Shown: positions 1 to 8,910 of the stretch, piece after piece
Layout: every line of letters begins with the position of its first letter
Position numbering within the stretch: the first letter of the stretch is position 1
Source of the DNA: Myxococcus stipitatus
Lineage (GTDB): Bacteria > Myxococcota > Myxococcia > Myxococcales > Myxococcaceae
Direction of reading: 5' to 3'
Assembly (NCBI RefSeq): GCF_038561935.1
Contig: NZ_CP102770.1
Location: 8,494,001-8,558,000 of the forward strand
DNA: 64,000 nucleotides
Notes under the pieces: generated by a model
Told to the model about the DNA's origin: nothing
Database searches by the model: none
What the model saw: the letters and a program-made list of their open reading frames with translations, nothing else
Position numbers and translations under genes: made by a program

Positions 1-33
1 CTCGTGAGCCAGGTCCGCTAGCCTCCCCCGCGC

Positions 34-1662
34 CTACTTCGCGACGTCGAGCAAGCCGATGCCGCGCTGGGCCCACTCGGTGCCCGGCGCGGTGCGCAGG
101 TCATCCACTGGCAGAGGCAATGCCTCCCACAGGGCCGTGTTGTCCGGAGGCACCTTGTTCGTGTTCTGGGCCCGCGCCCGGTACAGCCGCCCGTCGTGCA
201 TCACCAGCGCCCCCGGCGCATACGTCACCTCGGGCGTGCCGGGAGCCAGGGTCGCGCGGGCCGCCCACCGCTCGAGCTGACGCGTCGCGGTCCCCTCCGG
301 CAGCCCCGTGGAGACAAACGTCAGCGGCGTCACCGGGCCATTCACGTTGCCCGTGGCCGTCACCGTCCCCGCCGTCCCGCTTCCACCCGTCAGCCCCGCG
401 AACAGCTTGCGAGCCCCTTCCCATTGGTTCTCCTTCAGCGTGATGGGGGACTTGATGGTGTCCGCCTTGGCGAGGACGACCTCCGGGTCTCTCGACGTCG
501 GATAGACAGCCTGATAGCCGAAGTCGAGCCCGCGGAAGGCATTGCGCGCCCAGAGGAACCGGGCATCCGTCCCCGTCGTCCCTCCGAACCAGAGGCCCAA
601 CGACAGCGTGTCCGCGAAGTAGTTGTCCGAGAACTCCACGTCCAGCGGCGCGTCGCCCGGCTCCGGCTGCGCGAAGAAGTTGAGCAGCGAGCCCGCGCCT
701 CCCACGAAGACGTTGTGGTGGAAGCGGATGCGGCCCCCGCGCACCTGGGCCTGGGAGTTGTTGTCCTGGTAGCCCGCGAAGGCCGCGCGCCAGTCGATGG
801 CACCGAAGGCGAAGACGTTGTGGTGGATTTCCGCGCCGTCACCCAGGTTCTGGATTTGGAGCGCCTCCGTCCCCGTGCGCACCAGCCGGTTGTTGTAGAC
901 CTTCACCCGCGAGCCCAGCGGCGTGGGCGCGCCCTGCGTGGACCCGAAGTAGATGGCCTCGCTCGCCGTGTCGTGGATGTAGAGGTCGTGCAGCTGGATG
1001 TCATTGAGGGGCGGCACCTTGCCGTCGCTCCCCGCCGCGCGGTTGATGCGCAGGCCGGCAAAGCCCGCACGGGTGATTTCCAGGTACTCCACCTCGAAGC
1101 TGTGCGCGTCCCCGATACCCAGCCCCATGTGGCCGCCGCTCAGGAAGATGTCGTCGCTCAGGATGCCGTAGCGCTCGCGCGACGTGGCGTACTCGCCACA
1201 GCGATGCCCGGGGAGGTCCACGTGCCCCGTGCCCGAGACCGGGTCATACCGTCCGGTCAGGACCCAGTTCGAGCCCCCATTCATCGCCCAGAGATACCCC
1301 TGCTTGCTCCCAGCGTTGGGGTGGATGAGGACCTGTCCCCCCAAGTTGGTGATGACCAGCCGTCGGTCCGCCGAGCGGTCCGGCAGGTTGCCCAGGTTGA
1401 TGAGCGTGTAGCGGCCCGCGGGGATGTAGAGCCGGTCCAGCGTGCGCCAGTCCACCTGGGGAAAGCGCTTCTGCACGTCCGGGACGTACAGCTCGCCATT
1501 CGCGTCCGGCCCCGGCAGCGTGAAGGTGGTGCCCACGGGTCCATACCGGCCGAAGTCCTCACAGTCCAACTTCGGGGGCTCCTCCATGGGCCCCGGCCTG
1601 TCATCCACACAGCCCGAGGCGACACAAGCAACGAGACTCAAGACACCGAGGCGACCCATCAT
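34..1662 (-). CDS. Right-handed parallel beta-helix lipoprotein with C-terminal carbohydrate-binding-like module
   Basis: 542 aa. The N-terminus is a lipoprotein signal peptide ending in a VASGC lipobox (Cys about residue 18), followed by a short acidic/proline linker. The central 350 or so residues have the Asn/Gly-rich repeats of the pectate-lyase/beta-helix class (segments such as EIHHNVF and RFHHNVF, with 'NxF/NR' turns), suggesting a polysaccharide-binding or -cleaving solenoid exposed outside the inner membrane. The last 50 residues (YxxGxxVxxxGxLYxA...PPxxxxLWEAL) resemble a CBM5/12 or chitin-binding type 3 module. No catalytic residues can be assigned, so lyase activity is not claimed. 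The gene starts with two consecutive ATGs with a GGGAG sequence upstream. It appears monocistronic; the next gene upstream lies 143 bp away. Confidence 0.8.
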   Translation of the reverse strand: MMGRLGVLSLVACVASGCVDDRPGPMEEPPKLDCEDFGRYGPVGTTFTLPGPDANGELYVPDVQKRFPQVDWRTLDRLYIPAGRYTLINLGNLPDRSADRRLVITNLGGQVLIHPNAGSKQGYLWAMNGGSNWVLTGRYDPVSGTGHVDLPGHRCGEYATSRERYGILSDDIFLSGGHMGLGIGDAHSFEVEYLEITRAGFAGLRINRAAGSDGKVPPLNDIQLHDLYIHDTASEAIYFGSTQGAPTPLGSRVKVYNNRLVRTGTEALQIQNLGDGAEIHHNVFAFGAIDWRAAFAGYQDNNSQAQVRGGRIRFHHNVFVGGAGSLLNFFAQPEPGDAPLDVEFSDNYFADTLSLGLWFGGTTGTDARFLWARNAFRGLDFGYQAVYPTSRDPEVVLAKADTIKSPITLKENQWEGARKLFAGLTGGSGTAGTVTATGNVNGPVTPLTFVSTGLPEGTATRQLERWAARATLAPGTPEVTYAPGALVMHDGRLYRARAQNTNKVPPDNTALWEALPLPVDDLRTAPGTEWAQRGIGLLDVAK

Positions 1663-1805
1663 GGTGCGGCTCCCAAGGGGAAGGAGCCTCCCAGCCTATC
1701 CCGACTCGGCGGGCCGTCCGCGCGTCCCTCGCGCGGCGCCCTGTCCCACTTTCGCCACTCAGTAACAGTTTCAACGAAATGGAGGGTTTAGACGTCCCCC
1801 TCCCG

Positions 1806-2792
1806 TCACGCGACCTTGCCCACCAGGATGGAGTAGGGGCTGTGGGTGGAGATGATGCGGTCCAGCTTGAAGCCGCCCTCGGCGAACAGGGCGTCGTACT
1901 GGCCCTGCGTGCGCTCCCGGCCTCCCGCCAGCGACAGCATGATGAGGTCCATCACCACGGCGGGGTGCGGCTCCGGTCCCTCGGGCAGCATCATCTCCAG
2001 CACCAGCAGCTCCGCGTGGGCGGGCGCCACCTCGCGGATGTGCCGGAGGATGGAGATGGCCTGCGGGTCCAGCCAGTCGTGGAGGATGTTGCTCACCAGG
2101 TACGCGTCGGCGCGAGGCAGCGGCCCCACGAAGAAGTCCCCCGGGTGCTTCTTCATGCGCGGGTGCGCAAGCGAGTTCGCCACCACGTCCGGCAGGTCGA
2201 ACAGCGTGCCCTGCGCGCGAGGCGCGGCGTCGAGAATCGCCGAGAGGATGTGGCCTCGGCCTCCCGCGATGTCCGCGATGTGCTCGTAGCGGGTGAAGTC
2301 CAGCCCCTGGAGCACCGCGCCGATGGCCATGTGGGACTTGCTGATCATCGCCGCGTCGAAGATGCGCGCATCCTCGGGGTGCGCCCGCAGGTACGGCCAG
2401 AGCCCGCCAGGCGACACCACCTCCGCCGCCGTCTCCCCCGTCCGGAGGGTGACACCCAGCGCCCCCGCCGCGTTCCAGTTGAGGTCATTGCCCATCATCA
2501 ACACGAAGGAGCGGAGCGAGTGGGGATGGCTCACCTTCAGGTGCTCGGAGTAGTCCGTGTGCGCCCAGCCGTTGCCCCGCCGCTCGAACACCCCGGTCGA
2601 GGACAACATCCGCATCATCCGGTGGAGGGAGTCCGCATGGGCGCCCGTGGCCCGCGCCAGGTCCTCGGAGCTCATGGGTGTGTTCCCCAGGACATCCGCC
2701 ACGCCCAGCTGCGCCACGAGATGCAAACACCTGGGCGCGAAATATCCGGCGCAAAGGTTGAACAGAAACGCCGGGGCTGGAATCGCTTGCAT
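1806..2792 (-). CDS. SAM-dependent O-methyltransferase (methyltransf_2 / hydroxyneurosporene-type)
   Basis: 328 aa from the ATG at 2792, which has AGGAG 7 nt upstream; a TTG 15 nt earlier is less likely. Residues 1-100 form the winged-helix dimerisation domain typical of small-molecule O-methyltransferases. The Rossmann domain has motif I as DIAGGRGHILSAIL, the acidic loop FDLPDVV and the LHDW motif carrying the usual catalytic-base His, so all hallmarks of the caffeate/acetylserotonin/hydroxyneurosporene methyltransferase superfamily are present. The length is normal for the family. The substrate cannot be inferred: no biosynthetic cluster adjoins it, and the neighbours are exoproteins. It reads in the same direction as the protease gene upstream but is separated from it by a hairpin terminator, so it probably has its own promoter in the AT-richer stretch 2810-2880. 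Confidence 0.85.
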   Translation of the reverse strand: MQAIPAPAFLFNLCAGYFAPRCLHLVAQLGVADVLGNTPMSSEDLARATGAHADSLHRMMRMLSSTGVFERRGNGWAHTDYSEHLKVSHPHSLRSFVLMMGNDLNWNAAGALGVTLRTGETAAEVVSPGGLWPYLRAHPEDARIFDAAMISKSHMAIGAVLQGLDFTRYEHIADIAGGRGHILSAILDAAPRAQGTLFDLPDVVANSLAHPRMKKHPGDFFVGPLPRADAYLVSNILHDWLDPQAISILRHIREVAPAHAELLVLEMMLPEGPEPHPAVVMDLIMLSLAGGRERTQGQYDALFAEGGFKLDRIISTHSPYSILVGKVA

Positions 2793-2965
2793 GCGGGCTC
2801 CTATCAACAGGCCTTGAGTTGCCTGCGATTGGAATTCTACTCACTCCTCAAAATTCCCAAGAGGCCCGCAAGTCTGTATGTCTTTCACCCGACACAATCG
2901 TCACGAACACCCCTCCCTGGAGGGCGATGCCCCGCGGGGAGGGGTCACTCCAAGGCCAGACAACA

Positions 2966-2995
2966 CCTGCCCTGTCGGGTGTGAGACAGGGCAGG
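2966..2995 (-). terminator. Hairpin terminator of the metalloprotease gene
   Basis: An 11-bp perfect stem (2966-2976 with 2985-2995) and an 8-nt loop lie 25 bp after the protease stop codon. On the minus strand it is followed by a partly T-rich stretch (TGTTGTCTGG), so it is a plausible intrinsic terminator separating the protease from the methyltransferase. Confidence 0.6.
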
Positions 2996-3019
2996 CGGTG
3001 GCCTTTCGCCAGCCCGGGC

Positions 3020-6000
3020 TCAGCGCGTGGCGCGCGCGCGGCCCTGGGCGGGCGGGGACTTCACGGGGCCCGACGCGACAGCGGCCGCCACGCCGAAGAC
3101 GACGTCGTCATTGTCGTCGTAGAGGCCGAAGGTGCAGCTGGCCTGAGGGCTGGAGCCCTCGACGAACTGCGCCCGGAGCACGTGCTGGCCCACGGTGCTG
3201 CCCGCGGTGAAGGTGTGGCTGAACGTCCTCGCGCCGGCGCCCGTGCACGTCAGGCCGGTGACGAGCGTCGACCACGTGGGGAAGCCCGACACGGGGGCGT
3301 AGTACAGGTTCAGGCGGTCCGTGGCGTCGTAGCACCACACCGTCACGTCCACCTTGACCTGCTTGCCCGGGGTGATGGGGCCGCCGTCCACGCTGCGGAG
3401 CACGACGCGGTCGATGCTCTCGTCCAGGTGGTAGAAGCCGAACGGACCATCCGGGCAGCCATCCACCGCGTTCGGGGTGTTGGGCTCGGCCGCGAGGAAC
3501 TGGCTGCCGCGGCTGTTGACCAGCGTGCCGGTGTCGCAGCCGCAGCCGGTGCCACACGCGGGAGCGCCCAGCGTGCTGTCATACGCGGCCACCGGCGGCG
3601 TGGTGCAGGTGCCACCACCACCGCTCTGCGTGGTGAAGCTGAACCCCGCGCTGTAGTTGCCCGCGCCGCAGGAGTCCACCGCGCGCGCACGCCAGTAGTA
3701 CGGGGTGTTGGCCGTCAGCGCGGGCGTGACGCCCCACGTGCTGCTGGAGAGCGCGTTCGCCGAGCGCACCACGTTGCCGAAGCCCGCGTCCGTCGCCACC
3801 TGCACCTCGTACGAGGTGGCGCCCGTCACGTCGCCCCAGTCCAGCGTCGGGGAGAGCGCCACCCCCGTCGCCCCGTTGGACGGGGTGGAGAGCGTGGGCG
3901 CCGCCGCCGGCTGGCACGTGGTGTCCGCGGTGGTGAAGCGGAAGGCCGCGCTGTACGCGCTGGTGCCGCAGCCGCTCACCGCGCGCACGCGCCAGTAGTA
4001 CTGCGTGTTGGCCGTCAGCGCGGGCGTGACGCTCCACGTGCTGCTGGAGAGCGCGTTCGCCGAGCGGACCACGGTGCCGAAGCCCGCGTCCGTCGCCACC
4101 TGCACCTCGTACGAGGTGGCACCCGCCACGTCCGCCCAGTCGAGGACCGGCGCCAGCGCCACGTTGGCCGCGCCATCCGCGGGGGTGGAGAGCGTGGCCG
4201 TCCCAGGAGGCGTGCACGGGCCGCCCGCCGTCGCGCAGACACACGAGGCGGCCGGGCCGTAGCAGGCGCTCGTGCTGGCCGGGACGACGGAGTAGCAGTA
4301 CTGACGGCCGTTGGCGACCTCGGTGTCCGTGTACGTGGAGCCGGAGACGGTGGCCACGCGCACCTTGCCGAAGTCACAGCCCGCGTACCCTTCCGTCTTC
4401 ATCACCCAGTACTCGCTGGCGTTGGGCACCGTGTTCCAGCTCAGCGCCACCTGGCCGTCGCTGGGGGCGGCCGTGGCGGTGGGCGCCGTCTTCGGACCCG
4501 CGGCGCAGCCGGAGTTGGTGGGCGCGGGCGTCTGGCAGGCGATGCCGTGGCGGTTGAACGCGGCGTGGATGGCCGTCATGTGCGGCGTGCCGTCGTTCAG
4601 GTTGCCGTTGTCGTCATCCGCGGCCAGCCACTGCATGTAGCCATGGCTCGCGCCGCAGCCGTCGGACGTGCCCGCCGAGCAGTTGCACGCGTGCCACGAG
4701 CCCACGTTGCCGCTGCCCTGGTAGAAGACCTTGTTGCCGATGATGTACGCGGTGTTGGAGTCGTAGTTGAACGGCGCGGCCTGGAGGTCGCGGGCCACCA
4801 GGTCCCACGCGGCCTGACGCACGGGCGCCGCGGCGCAGTGCACCTGACGGCCGCACGGGCCGGTGCCGGAGGAGCAGCGCGAGCACACGAAGTTCTGCGG
4901 CGTGGCGGGCGTCTGGTTCACATGCGCCATGTAGTCCGCGTCGCGCACGCCGGAGCACCGCGCGTTGCACCACGCGCCGCCCGTCTGCGCCTCGTTCTGG
5001 TTGTAGCCCGTGCCGTCCGGCGTCTTGCCGCAGCCCAGGTCCGTGGTGGCGAAGAAGCCGTAGCCCACGCACGAGGCCTGGAGCCGGTAGATGGACGCGA
5101 TGTCCGCGTACGCCTCGCTGGAGTTGCTGAGCGCGCCGCCGGAGTCGAAGTCATCCATGCCGTGGCCCCACTCATGGTCGAACACGGCGGCGATTTCGCC
5201 CGTGTTCCGGCAGCCACCGCCGCTGCGATAGAAGTTCACGGTGGAGCCGTTCCAGAAGGCGTTGCACGTGCTGTTGATGTTGACGTTCGCGGTGAGCTGC
5301 CCTTGCAGCCACGTGTTGGACGGCAGCCAGCCGCGCGCCAGCTCCGCGATGCGGTTGATTTCGTAGAAGGCCGAGCGCGAGGCCGGCGTGTTGCCCGCCC
5401 CACCACCGCCCGAGGCGCAGTCATGCTGACCGTTGGTGCCGCCCAGGTTGATGTTGCCCGTGCCCGAGCTGGTGCTGGGCGAGCCGCACGTGTCGCTCAC
5501 GCGCACGTACTTGCCGGCCAGCGTCGTCGTGACGTTGCCGGAGCTGTAGTTGAAGACACCGGCGCCGTCCGTGAAGTTGTTCGGCGCGGCCAGGCCCGTG
5601 TTGGCCCAGGGCATGGGCGAGTCGACCTGCATCGTCCCGCACGTGGTGTTGGCCGGGCAGATCTCCGTGTTGCTCAGCGGGTAGATGCCGCCCTTGATGG
5701 TGGCGTCCAGGTAGTGGTTGTCGTCCTCCAGCGCGAGCACCTCGCCGGTGTGCGCGTCCACCGTCACCTTCCAGCGCTCCTGCTCGCCGGGGTTCTGGAA
5801 GCCGTACGTCCACACCAGCTGGTGGTGGTAGCCCTGCCCGAAGCCCGCGTCCGCGCGAGCCATGGGGGCCAGCTCCAGCGTGGGCTCCTGCCACAGCGTG
5901 GCGGGTGACTCGAGCAGGCCAAAGCGCTCACCACCCGAGGTCAGCGCCTGCTCGGGGCTCAGCGTGGGGCGCGTGGACGCGGTGACGTTGCTCCACGCCT

Positions 6001-6580
6001 CCGTGCCCACCAGCACCATGTTGCCGTGGTTGATGGTCGCGACCAGCCGGCCGTGGCGCACGGGGATGCCGTCCACCTCCTGCGGCACGTACACGTGCCA
6101 GAGCACGTCCGTGACCCGTGTCACCTTCGGCTGCCCCAACTGGAGCAGGTCCACCCCGAGCGCGGCCTGGTTGTCGTGGAGGAACTTGAAGAAGACGTCC
6201 GCGACGACCGCCTCGTCCACCTCCCCCGTGGAGCGGCCCAATTGCTGCTGCAGCGTGGACAGGCTCACCGTGTTGCCCACCCCCGTGCCAGGGATGAGCG
6301 GAATGGAGCCCTGGATGGCGGTGGGTGACCCCGTGAGCGGGTCCAGGTAGACGTGAAAGTCCTTCCCGTTGCGGGCGAAGAAGTCATCCCACGCGCTCGG
6401 CCCCGCACCCTGCAGCTTCTGGCGGGCTTCGTCCAACGAGACATTGGAGACGGGCAGGTACAGCTCCGGCTTGAAGAACGCCTGGCTCGACAACTGGGTG
6501 GTTTGAGATGGCTGGAAAGCCCACGCCAGCGCGCTGCTACACAGCGCGAGACAGGCGGCCCACTTCGACGCTAGACGCAT
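3020..6580 (-). CDS. Secreted gluzincin metalloprotease (M36/fungalysin-like) with propeptide and fibronectin III repeats
   Basis: 1186 aa. A signal peptide (first about 21 residues, ending ALAWA) precedes a fungalysin/thermolysin-type propeptide region of roughly 280 residues. The catalytic core holds the zinc motif HEWGH at residues 469-473 (ligands H469 and H473, catalytic E470) and a likely third ligand E489 in SSEAYAD, the gluzincin arrangement. Many Cys residues suggest disulfides in an exported protein. Residues about 690-1000 contain three fibronectin III-like domains; the last two are nearly identical. A C-terminal Cys-rich beta domain of about 180 residues ends the protein and may serve in surface attachment or sorting. 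The start is supported by GGGAGGA just upstream. It is likely used in predation or protein scavenging, as is common in myxobacteria; that role is inferred. Confidence 0.85.
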   Translation of the reverse strand: MRLASKWAACLALCSSALAWAFQPSQTTQLSSQAFFKPELYLPVSNVSLDEARQKLQGAGPSAWDDFFARNGKDFHVYLDPLTGSPTAIQGSIPLIPGTGVGNTVSLSTLQQQLGRSTGEVDEAVVADVFFKFLHDNQAALGVDLLQLGQPKVTRVTDVLWHVYVPQEVDGIPVRHGRLVATINHGNMVLVGTEAWSNVTASTRPTLSPEQALTSGGERFGLLESPATLWQEPTLELAPMARADAGFGQGYHHQLVWTYGFQNPGEQERWKVTVDAHTGEVLALEDDNHYLDATIKGGIYPLSNTEICPANTTCGTMQVDSPMPWANTGLAAPNNFTDGAGVFNYSSGNVTTTLAGKYVRVSDTCGSPSTSSGTGNINLGGTNGQHDCASGGGGAGNTPASRSAFYEINRIAELARGWLPSNTWLQGQLTANVNINSTCNAFWNGSTVNFYRSGGGCRNTGEIAAVFDHEWGHGMDDFDSGGALSNSSEAYADIASIYRLQASCVGYGFFATTDLGCGKTPDGTGYNQNEAQTGGAWCNARCSGVRDADYMAHVNQTPATPQNFVCSRCSSGTGPCGRQVHCAAAPVRQAAWDLVARDLQAAPFNYDSNTAYIIGNKVFYQGSGNVGSWHACNCSAGTSDGCGASHGYMQWLAADDDNGNLNDGTPHMTAIHAAFNRHGIACQTPAPTNSGCAAGPKTAPTATAAPSDGQVALSWNTVPNASEYWVMKTEGYAGCDFGKVRVATVSGSTYTDTEVANGRQYCYSVVPASTSACYGPAASCVCATAGGPCTPPGTATLSTPADGAANVALAPVLDWADVAGATSYEVQVATDAGFGTVVRSANALSSSTWSVTPALTANTQYYWRVRAVSGCGTSAYSAAFRFTTADTTCQPAAAPTLSTPSNGATGVALSPTLDWGDVTGATSYEVQVATDAGFGNVVRSANALSSSTWGVTPALTANTPYYWRARAVDSCGAGNYSAGFSFTTQSGGGGTCTTPPVAAYDSTLGAPACGTGCGCDTGTLVNSRGSQFLAAEPNTPNAVDGCPDGPFGFYHLDESIDRVVLRSVDGGPITPGKQVKVDVTVWCYDATDRLNLYYAPVSGFPTWSTLVTGLTCTGAGARTFSHTFTAGSTVGQHVLRAQFVEGSSPQASCTFGLYDDNDDVVFGVAAAVASGPVKSPPAQGRARATR
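3691..4140. repeat. 300-bp-period tandem repeat encoding two fibronectin III domains
   Basis: About 150 bp from 3691 recurs nearly identically exactly 300 bp later (from 3991), inside the protease gene. The two copies encode successive Fn3 domains sharing segments such as GATSYEVQVATDAGFG and VRSANALSSSTW. Near-identity at DNA level indicates recent duplication or gene conversion within the gene. Confidence 0.85.
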
Positions 6581-6836
6581 GCGGTCCTCCCGCGAAACGC
6601 GGATGAGACAGACACCCCCACCTGGGAGTGCCCTCGCAGTCGAGCCCGCAAGAAGTGACGAGAAAATCGATACTTTCTCGAAATGTCAGACCAGCCAGAA
6701 CATCAATTCCCGTGCGGGGCTGGAGTGCCCATGAGTGAACACTCTCAAGGACTCCGGGTCCGTCGGGTTTAAACAGGCGCGAAATGAGCCGTCGCGTTGA
6801 ATCTACCGCGCGCGCCCTGTCGCCCGCAGCGACGGC

Positions 6837-7436
6837 TCATGCGGGAAACAGCAGGCGCAGCGACTGCTTCACCCACGTGCGCCGCGTCTCCAGCGTGCGG
6901 AAGTCCAGGAGGATGAACTGGTCGAACGTGCGCGGCGCCATCGACATGAGCGACACGGAGGCCCAGAGCTGCACGAGCGCGATGCGCCGCTTGTCCTCCG
7001 TCAGGTGCGTGGTGGCCGGGGCGAGCTTGCGCGACAGCTCCTCCAGGAACGCGTTGAGGCGCTGGATGGCCACGCCGTCGTAGCGCTGGTGCACCAGCGC
7101 GTCGTGGAAGTGCGCATGGGCGATGCGCGGGTAGCGGCCCAGGTTCCCCGCGATGTCCTCGAGTAGCGTCTCGAAGGCCTCGCGAATGGACATCCCTTCG
7201 GCGACCAGCTTGTCGAAGTCCAGCAGCACGTGCCCGAAGGCCTGGTCCAGCGTGGCCTCCAGCGCCTGGGCAATCAGCTTCTCCTTGCTGCGGAAGTAGT
7301 AGCTGATGGCCGCGCTGTTGACCTGGGCCTCCCGGGCAATCTCCCGGATGCCCGTCGCATCCAGGCCGTCCCGCTCGATGCAGATGATGGTGGCCCGGAG
7401 GATTCGCTCCTGGGCGTCTTGCTCCTTCGTTCCCAT
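6837..7436 (-). CDS. TetR/AcrR family transcriptional regulator
   Basis: 199 aa from the ATG at 7436. A start seven codons upstream at a TTG (7457) is possible, but the ATG has GGTGGA close before it. Residues 1-55 form the TetR helix-turn-helix (Arg-Ile-Leu start, GLDATGIREIAREAQVN recognition region, AISYYFRSKEKL ending). The C-terminal alpha-helical domain is the ligand-binding/dimerisation part and is not assignable to a ligand. It is divergently transcribed from a Tat-exported hydrolase and an outer-membrane barrel gene, with a palindrome between, so it most likely represses that pair and itself in response to an unknown small molecule. Confidence 0.9.
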   Translation of the reverse strand: MGTKEQDAQERILRATIICIERDGLDATGIREIAREAQVNSAAISYYFRSKEKLIAQALEATLDQAFGHVLLDFDKLVAEGMSIREAFETLLEDIAGNLGRYPRIAHAHFHDALVHQRYDGVAIQRLNAFLEELSRKLAPATTHLTEDKRRIALVQLWASVSLMSMAPRTFDQFILLDFRTLETRRTWVKQSLRLLFPA

Positions 7437-7476
7437 TCCACCAAACCCTTGAAACAACAGGACTTCGGACCCTGGC

Positions 7477-7521
7477 TTGACGCCGGAGCCCCTCTCACTC
7501 TATTGATTCAATCAACTGATT
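7477..7521 (+). promoter_or_regulatory. Putative promoter and TetR operator between divergent genes
   Basis: A possible -35 TTGACG (7477-7482) and -10 TATTGA (7501-7506, 18-bp spacing) face the hydrolase gene. Overlapping the -10 is a perfect palindrome TTGATTCAATCAA (7503-7515), interleaved with a second inverted repeat AATCA-N2-TGATT (7510-7521). The position, symmetry and neighbouring TetR gene suggest the repressor's operator. The promoter assignment is only by eye. Confidence 0.5.
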
Positions 7522-7541
7522 AATTCCGGAGATTGAATCCC

Positions 7542-8903
7542 ATGGCCAACCCAGGGCCCGACACTAGCGCAGGCAGACTCTCCCGACGAGGCGTGCTGGC
7601 GGGGGCGGGACTCTTCGTCGGAGGCGTGGCCGTCACGGCCGGCACGCGGAGGGTGATGCAGCCCGAGTCCAAGGAGGTGCAGGGCCTGAATCCCCGGACC
7701 GATGCCTGGTACGACCTGCGCCTGTCCGGGGACGGGCTGATGGACAACCAGCTGTTGTGGTTCCTGGGGCATGCGACGCATGGCCAGTCGGACGTGGGGG
7801 ACGTGCTGGAGACGGCGCGTCGCATCCAGCCCGGGGATGAGAAGAGCTGGTTCGAGTCGTGGGTGAAGACGGCGACGCGGGTGCATCAGCACGCCACCGC
7901 CGCGGAGGCCAAGGGCCACCGGGTGACGGCGGGGCAGGCCTATGCACGCGCGGCCAACTACTACCGCGCCGCGACGATGCACTACACGAACCGGGAGGAC
8001 CCCGCGCTGATGGAGGTGACACGGGCGGCGGCGTCCACCTTCGAGAAGTCCAACGGGCTCTTGGGCTTCGACATCCAGCCGATGGACATTCCTTATGAGG
8101 GCTCGAGCCTGCCGGCCTACTTCGTGCGCTCGCCCTACGCGAAGGCCAGCGCGCCCGTGATCCTGCTCCACCAGGGACTGCATGCCTGGCCGGAGGAGAC
8201 GAAGTGGGTATGGGAGGGCGCGCGCCGGCGCGGCTACCACGTGCTGTTCTTCCATGGCCCGGGGCAGGGGCGGGCGCTGCGCGAGAAGCACCTGAGCTTC
8301 CGACCGGACTGGGAGAAGGCGGTGAGCCCGGTCGTGGACGCGGCCGAGCGCATCAGCGGAGTCGACCCTCGGCGCATCCTGTTGATGGGCCTGTCGTTTG
8401 GAGGAGCGCTGGCGCCTCGGGCGGTGGCGTTCGAGCAGCGGGTGGCGCTGTGCATCGCCAATCCAGGGGTGTTGAGCTGGTGGGAGCAGCACACCGAGCA
8501 CTTCAATCGCTTCCTGCCGGGAGCGCTGTCGCTGTTGAAGTCCCATCCGGAGGCGTTCGACGAGGCCATCCAGGGGCTCGCCAGCCGTTGGCCCACGGCG
8601 GACTACTGGCTGAAGGACGTGTACTGGAAACATGGCGCGCGCTCACCCTCGGAGCTATTCCGCAAGCTGGAGGAGTTCACCAACGAGGCCATCGTGGAAC
8701 GCATCCGCTGCCCGGTGCTCATCATGGATGGCGAGGCGGAGGACGTCTCCCCGGGCCAGTCGCAAAAGCTGTACGACGCGCTTCGCGGGCCCAAGCACCT
8801 GATGACCTTCACCCAGGCAGAGGCCGCGCCCCTGCACTGCCAGGCGGCCTCCGCCGCGCTCGCGGAAGAGCGGCTGTTCGACTGGCTCGACGAGAACGTG
8901 TAA
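7542..8903 (+). CDS. Tat-exported alpha/beta hydrolase (FrsA/dienelactone-hydrolase-like)
   Basis: 453 aa from the ATG at 7542, chosen because GGAG at 7528-7531 is optimally spaced for it and too close for the in-frame TTG at 7533. The N-terminus has a twin-arginine signal (SRRGVLAGA, then a hydrophobic Gly/Ala/Val segment). The hydrolase fold carries the nucleophile in GLSFGG (Ser about 285), a probable acidic residue in the MDGEAEDVS segment and a His in APLHCQ. An all-alpha cap-like region precedes the core, as in FrsA and 2,6-dihydroxypseudooxynicotine hydrolase. The substrate is unknown. It is followed after 7 bp by the outer-membrane barrel gene and is probably co-transcribed under TetR control. 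Confidence 0.8.
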   Translation: MANPGPDTSAGRLSRRGVLAGAGLFVGGVAVTAGTRRVMQPESKEVQGLNPRTDAWYDLRLSGDGLMDNQLLWFLGHATHGQSDVGDVLETARRIQPGDEKSWFESWVKTATRVHQHATAAEAKGHRVTAGQAYARAANYYRAATMHYTNREDPALMEVTRAAASTFEKSNGLLGFDIQPMDIPYEGSSLPAYFVRSPYAKASAPVILLHQGLHAWPEETKWVWEGARRRGYHVLFFHGPGQGRALREKHLSFRPDWEKAVSPVVDAAERISGVDPRRILLMGLSFGGALAPRAVAFEQRVALCIANPGVLSWWEQHTEHFNRFLPGALSLLKSHPEAFDEAIQGLASRWPTADYWLKDVYWKHGARSPSELFRKLEEFTNEAIVERIRCPVLIMDGEAEDVSPGQSQKLYDALRGPKHLMTFTQAEAAPLHCQAASAALAEERLFDWLDENV

Positions 8904-8910
8904 CCGCCCC

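Noticed and set aside
1718..1736. 7-bp GC hairpin downstream of the methyltransferase gene
   Set aside because: CCGCGCG/CGCGCGG pairing is expected by chance at this GC content and no T-run follows.
196..1791. 531-codon plus-strand frame opposite the beta-helix lipoprotein
   Set aside because: Arg/Val-rich shadow without domain features or a ribosome-binding site.
2819..5908. 1029-codon plus-strand frame opposite the metalloprotease
   Set aside because: Low-complexity Arg/Ala/Gly/Val sequence, mirror of a well-supported protease gene.
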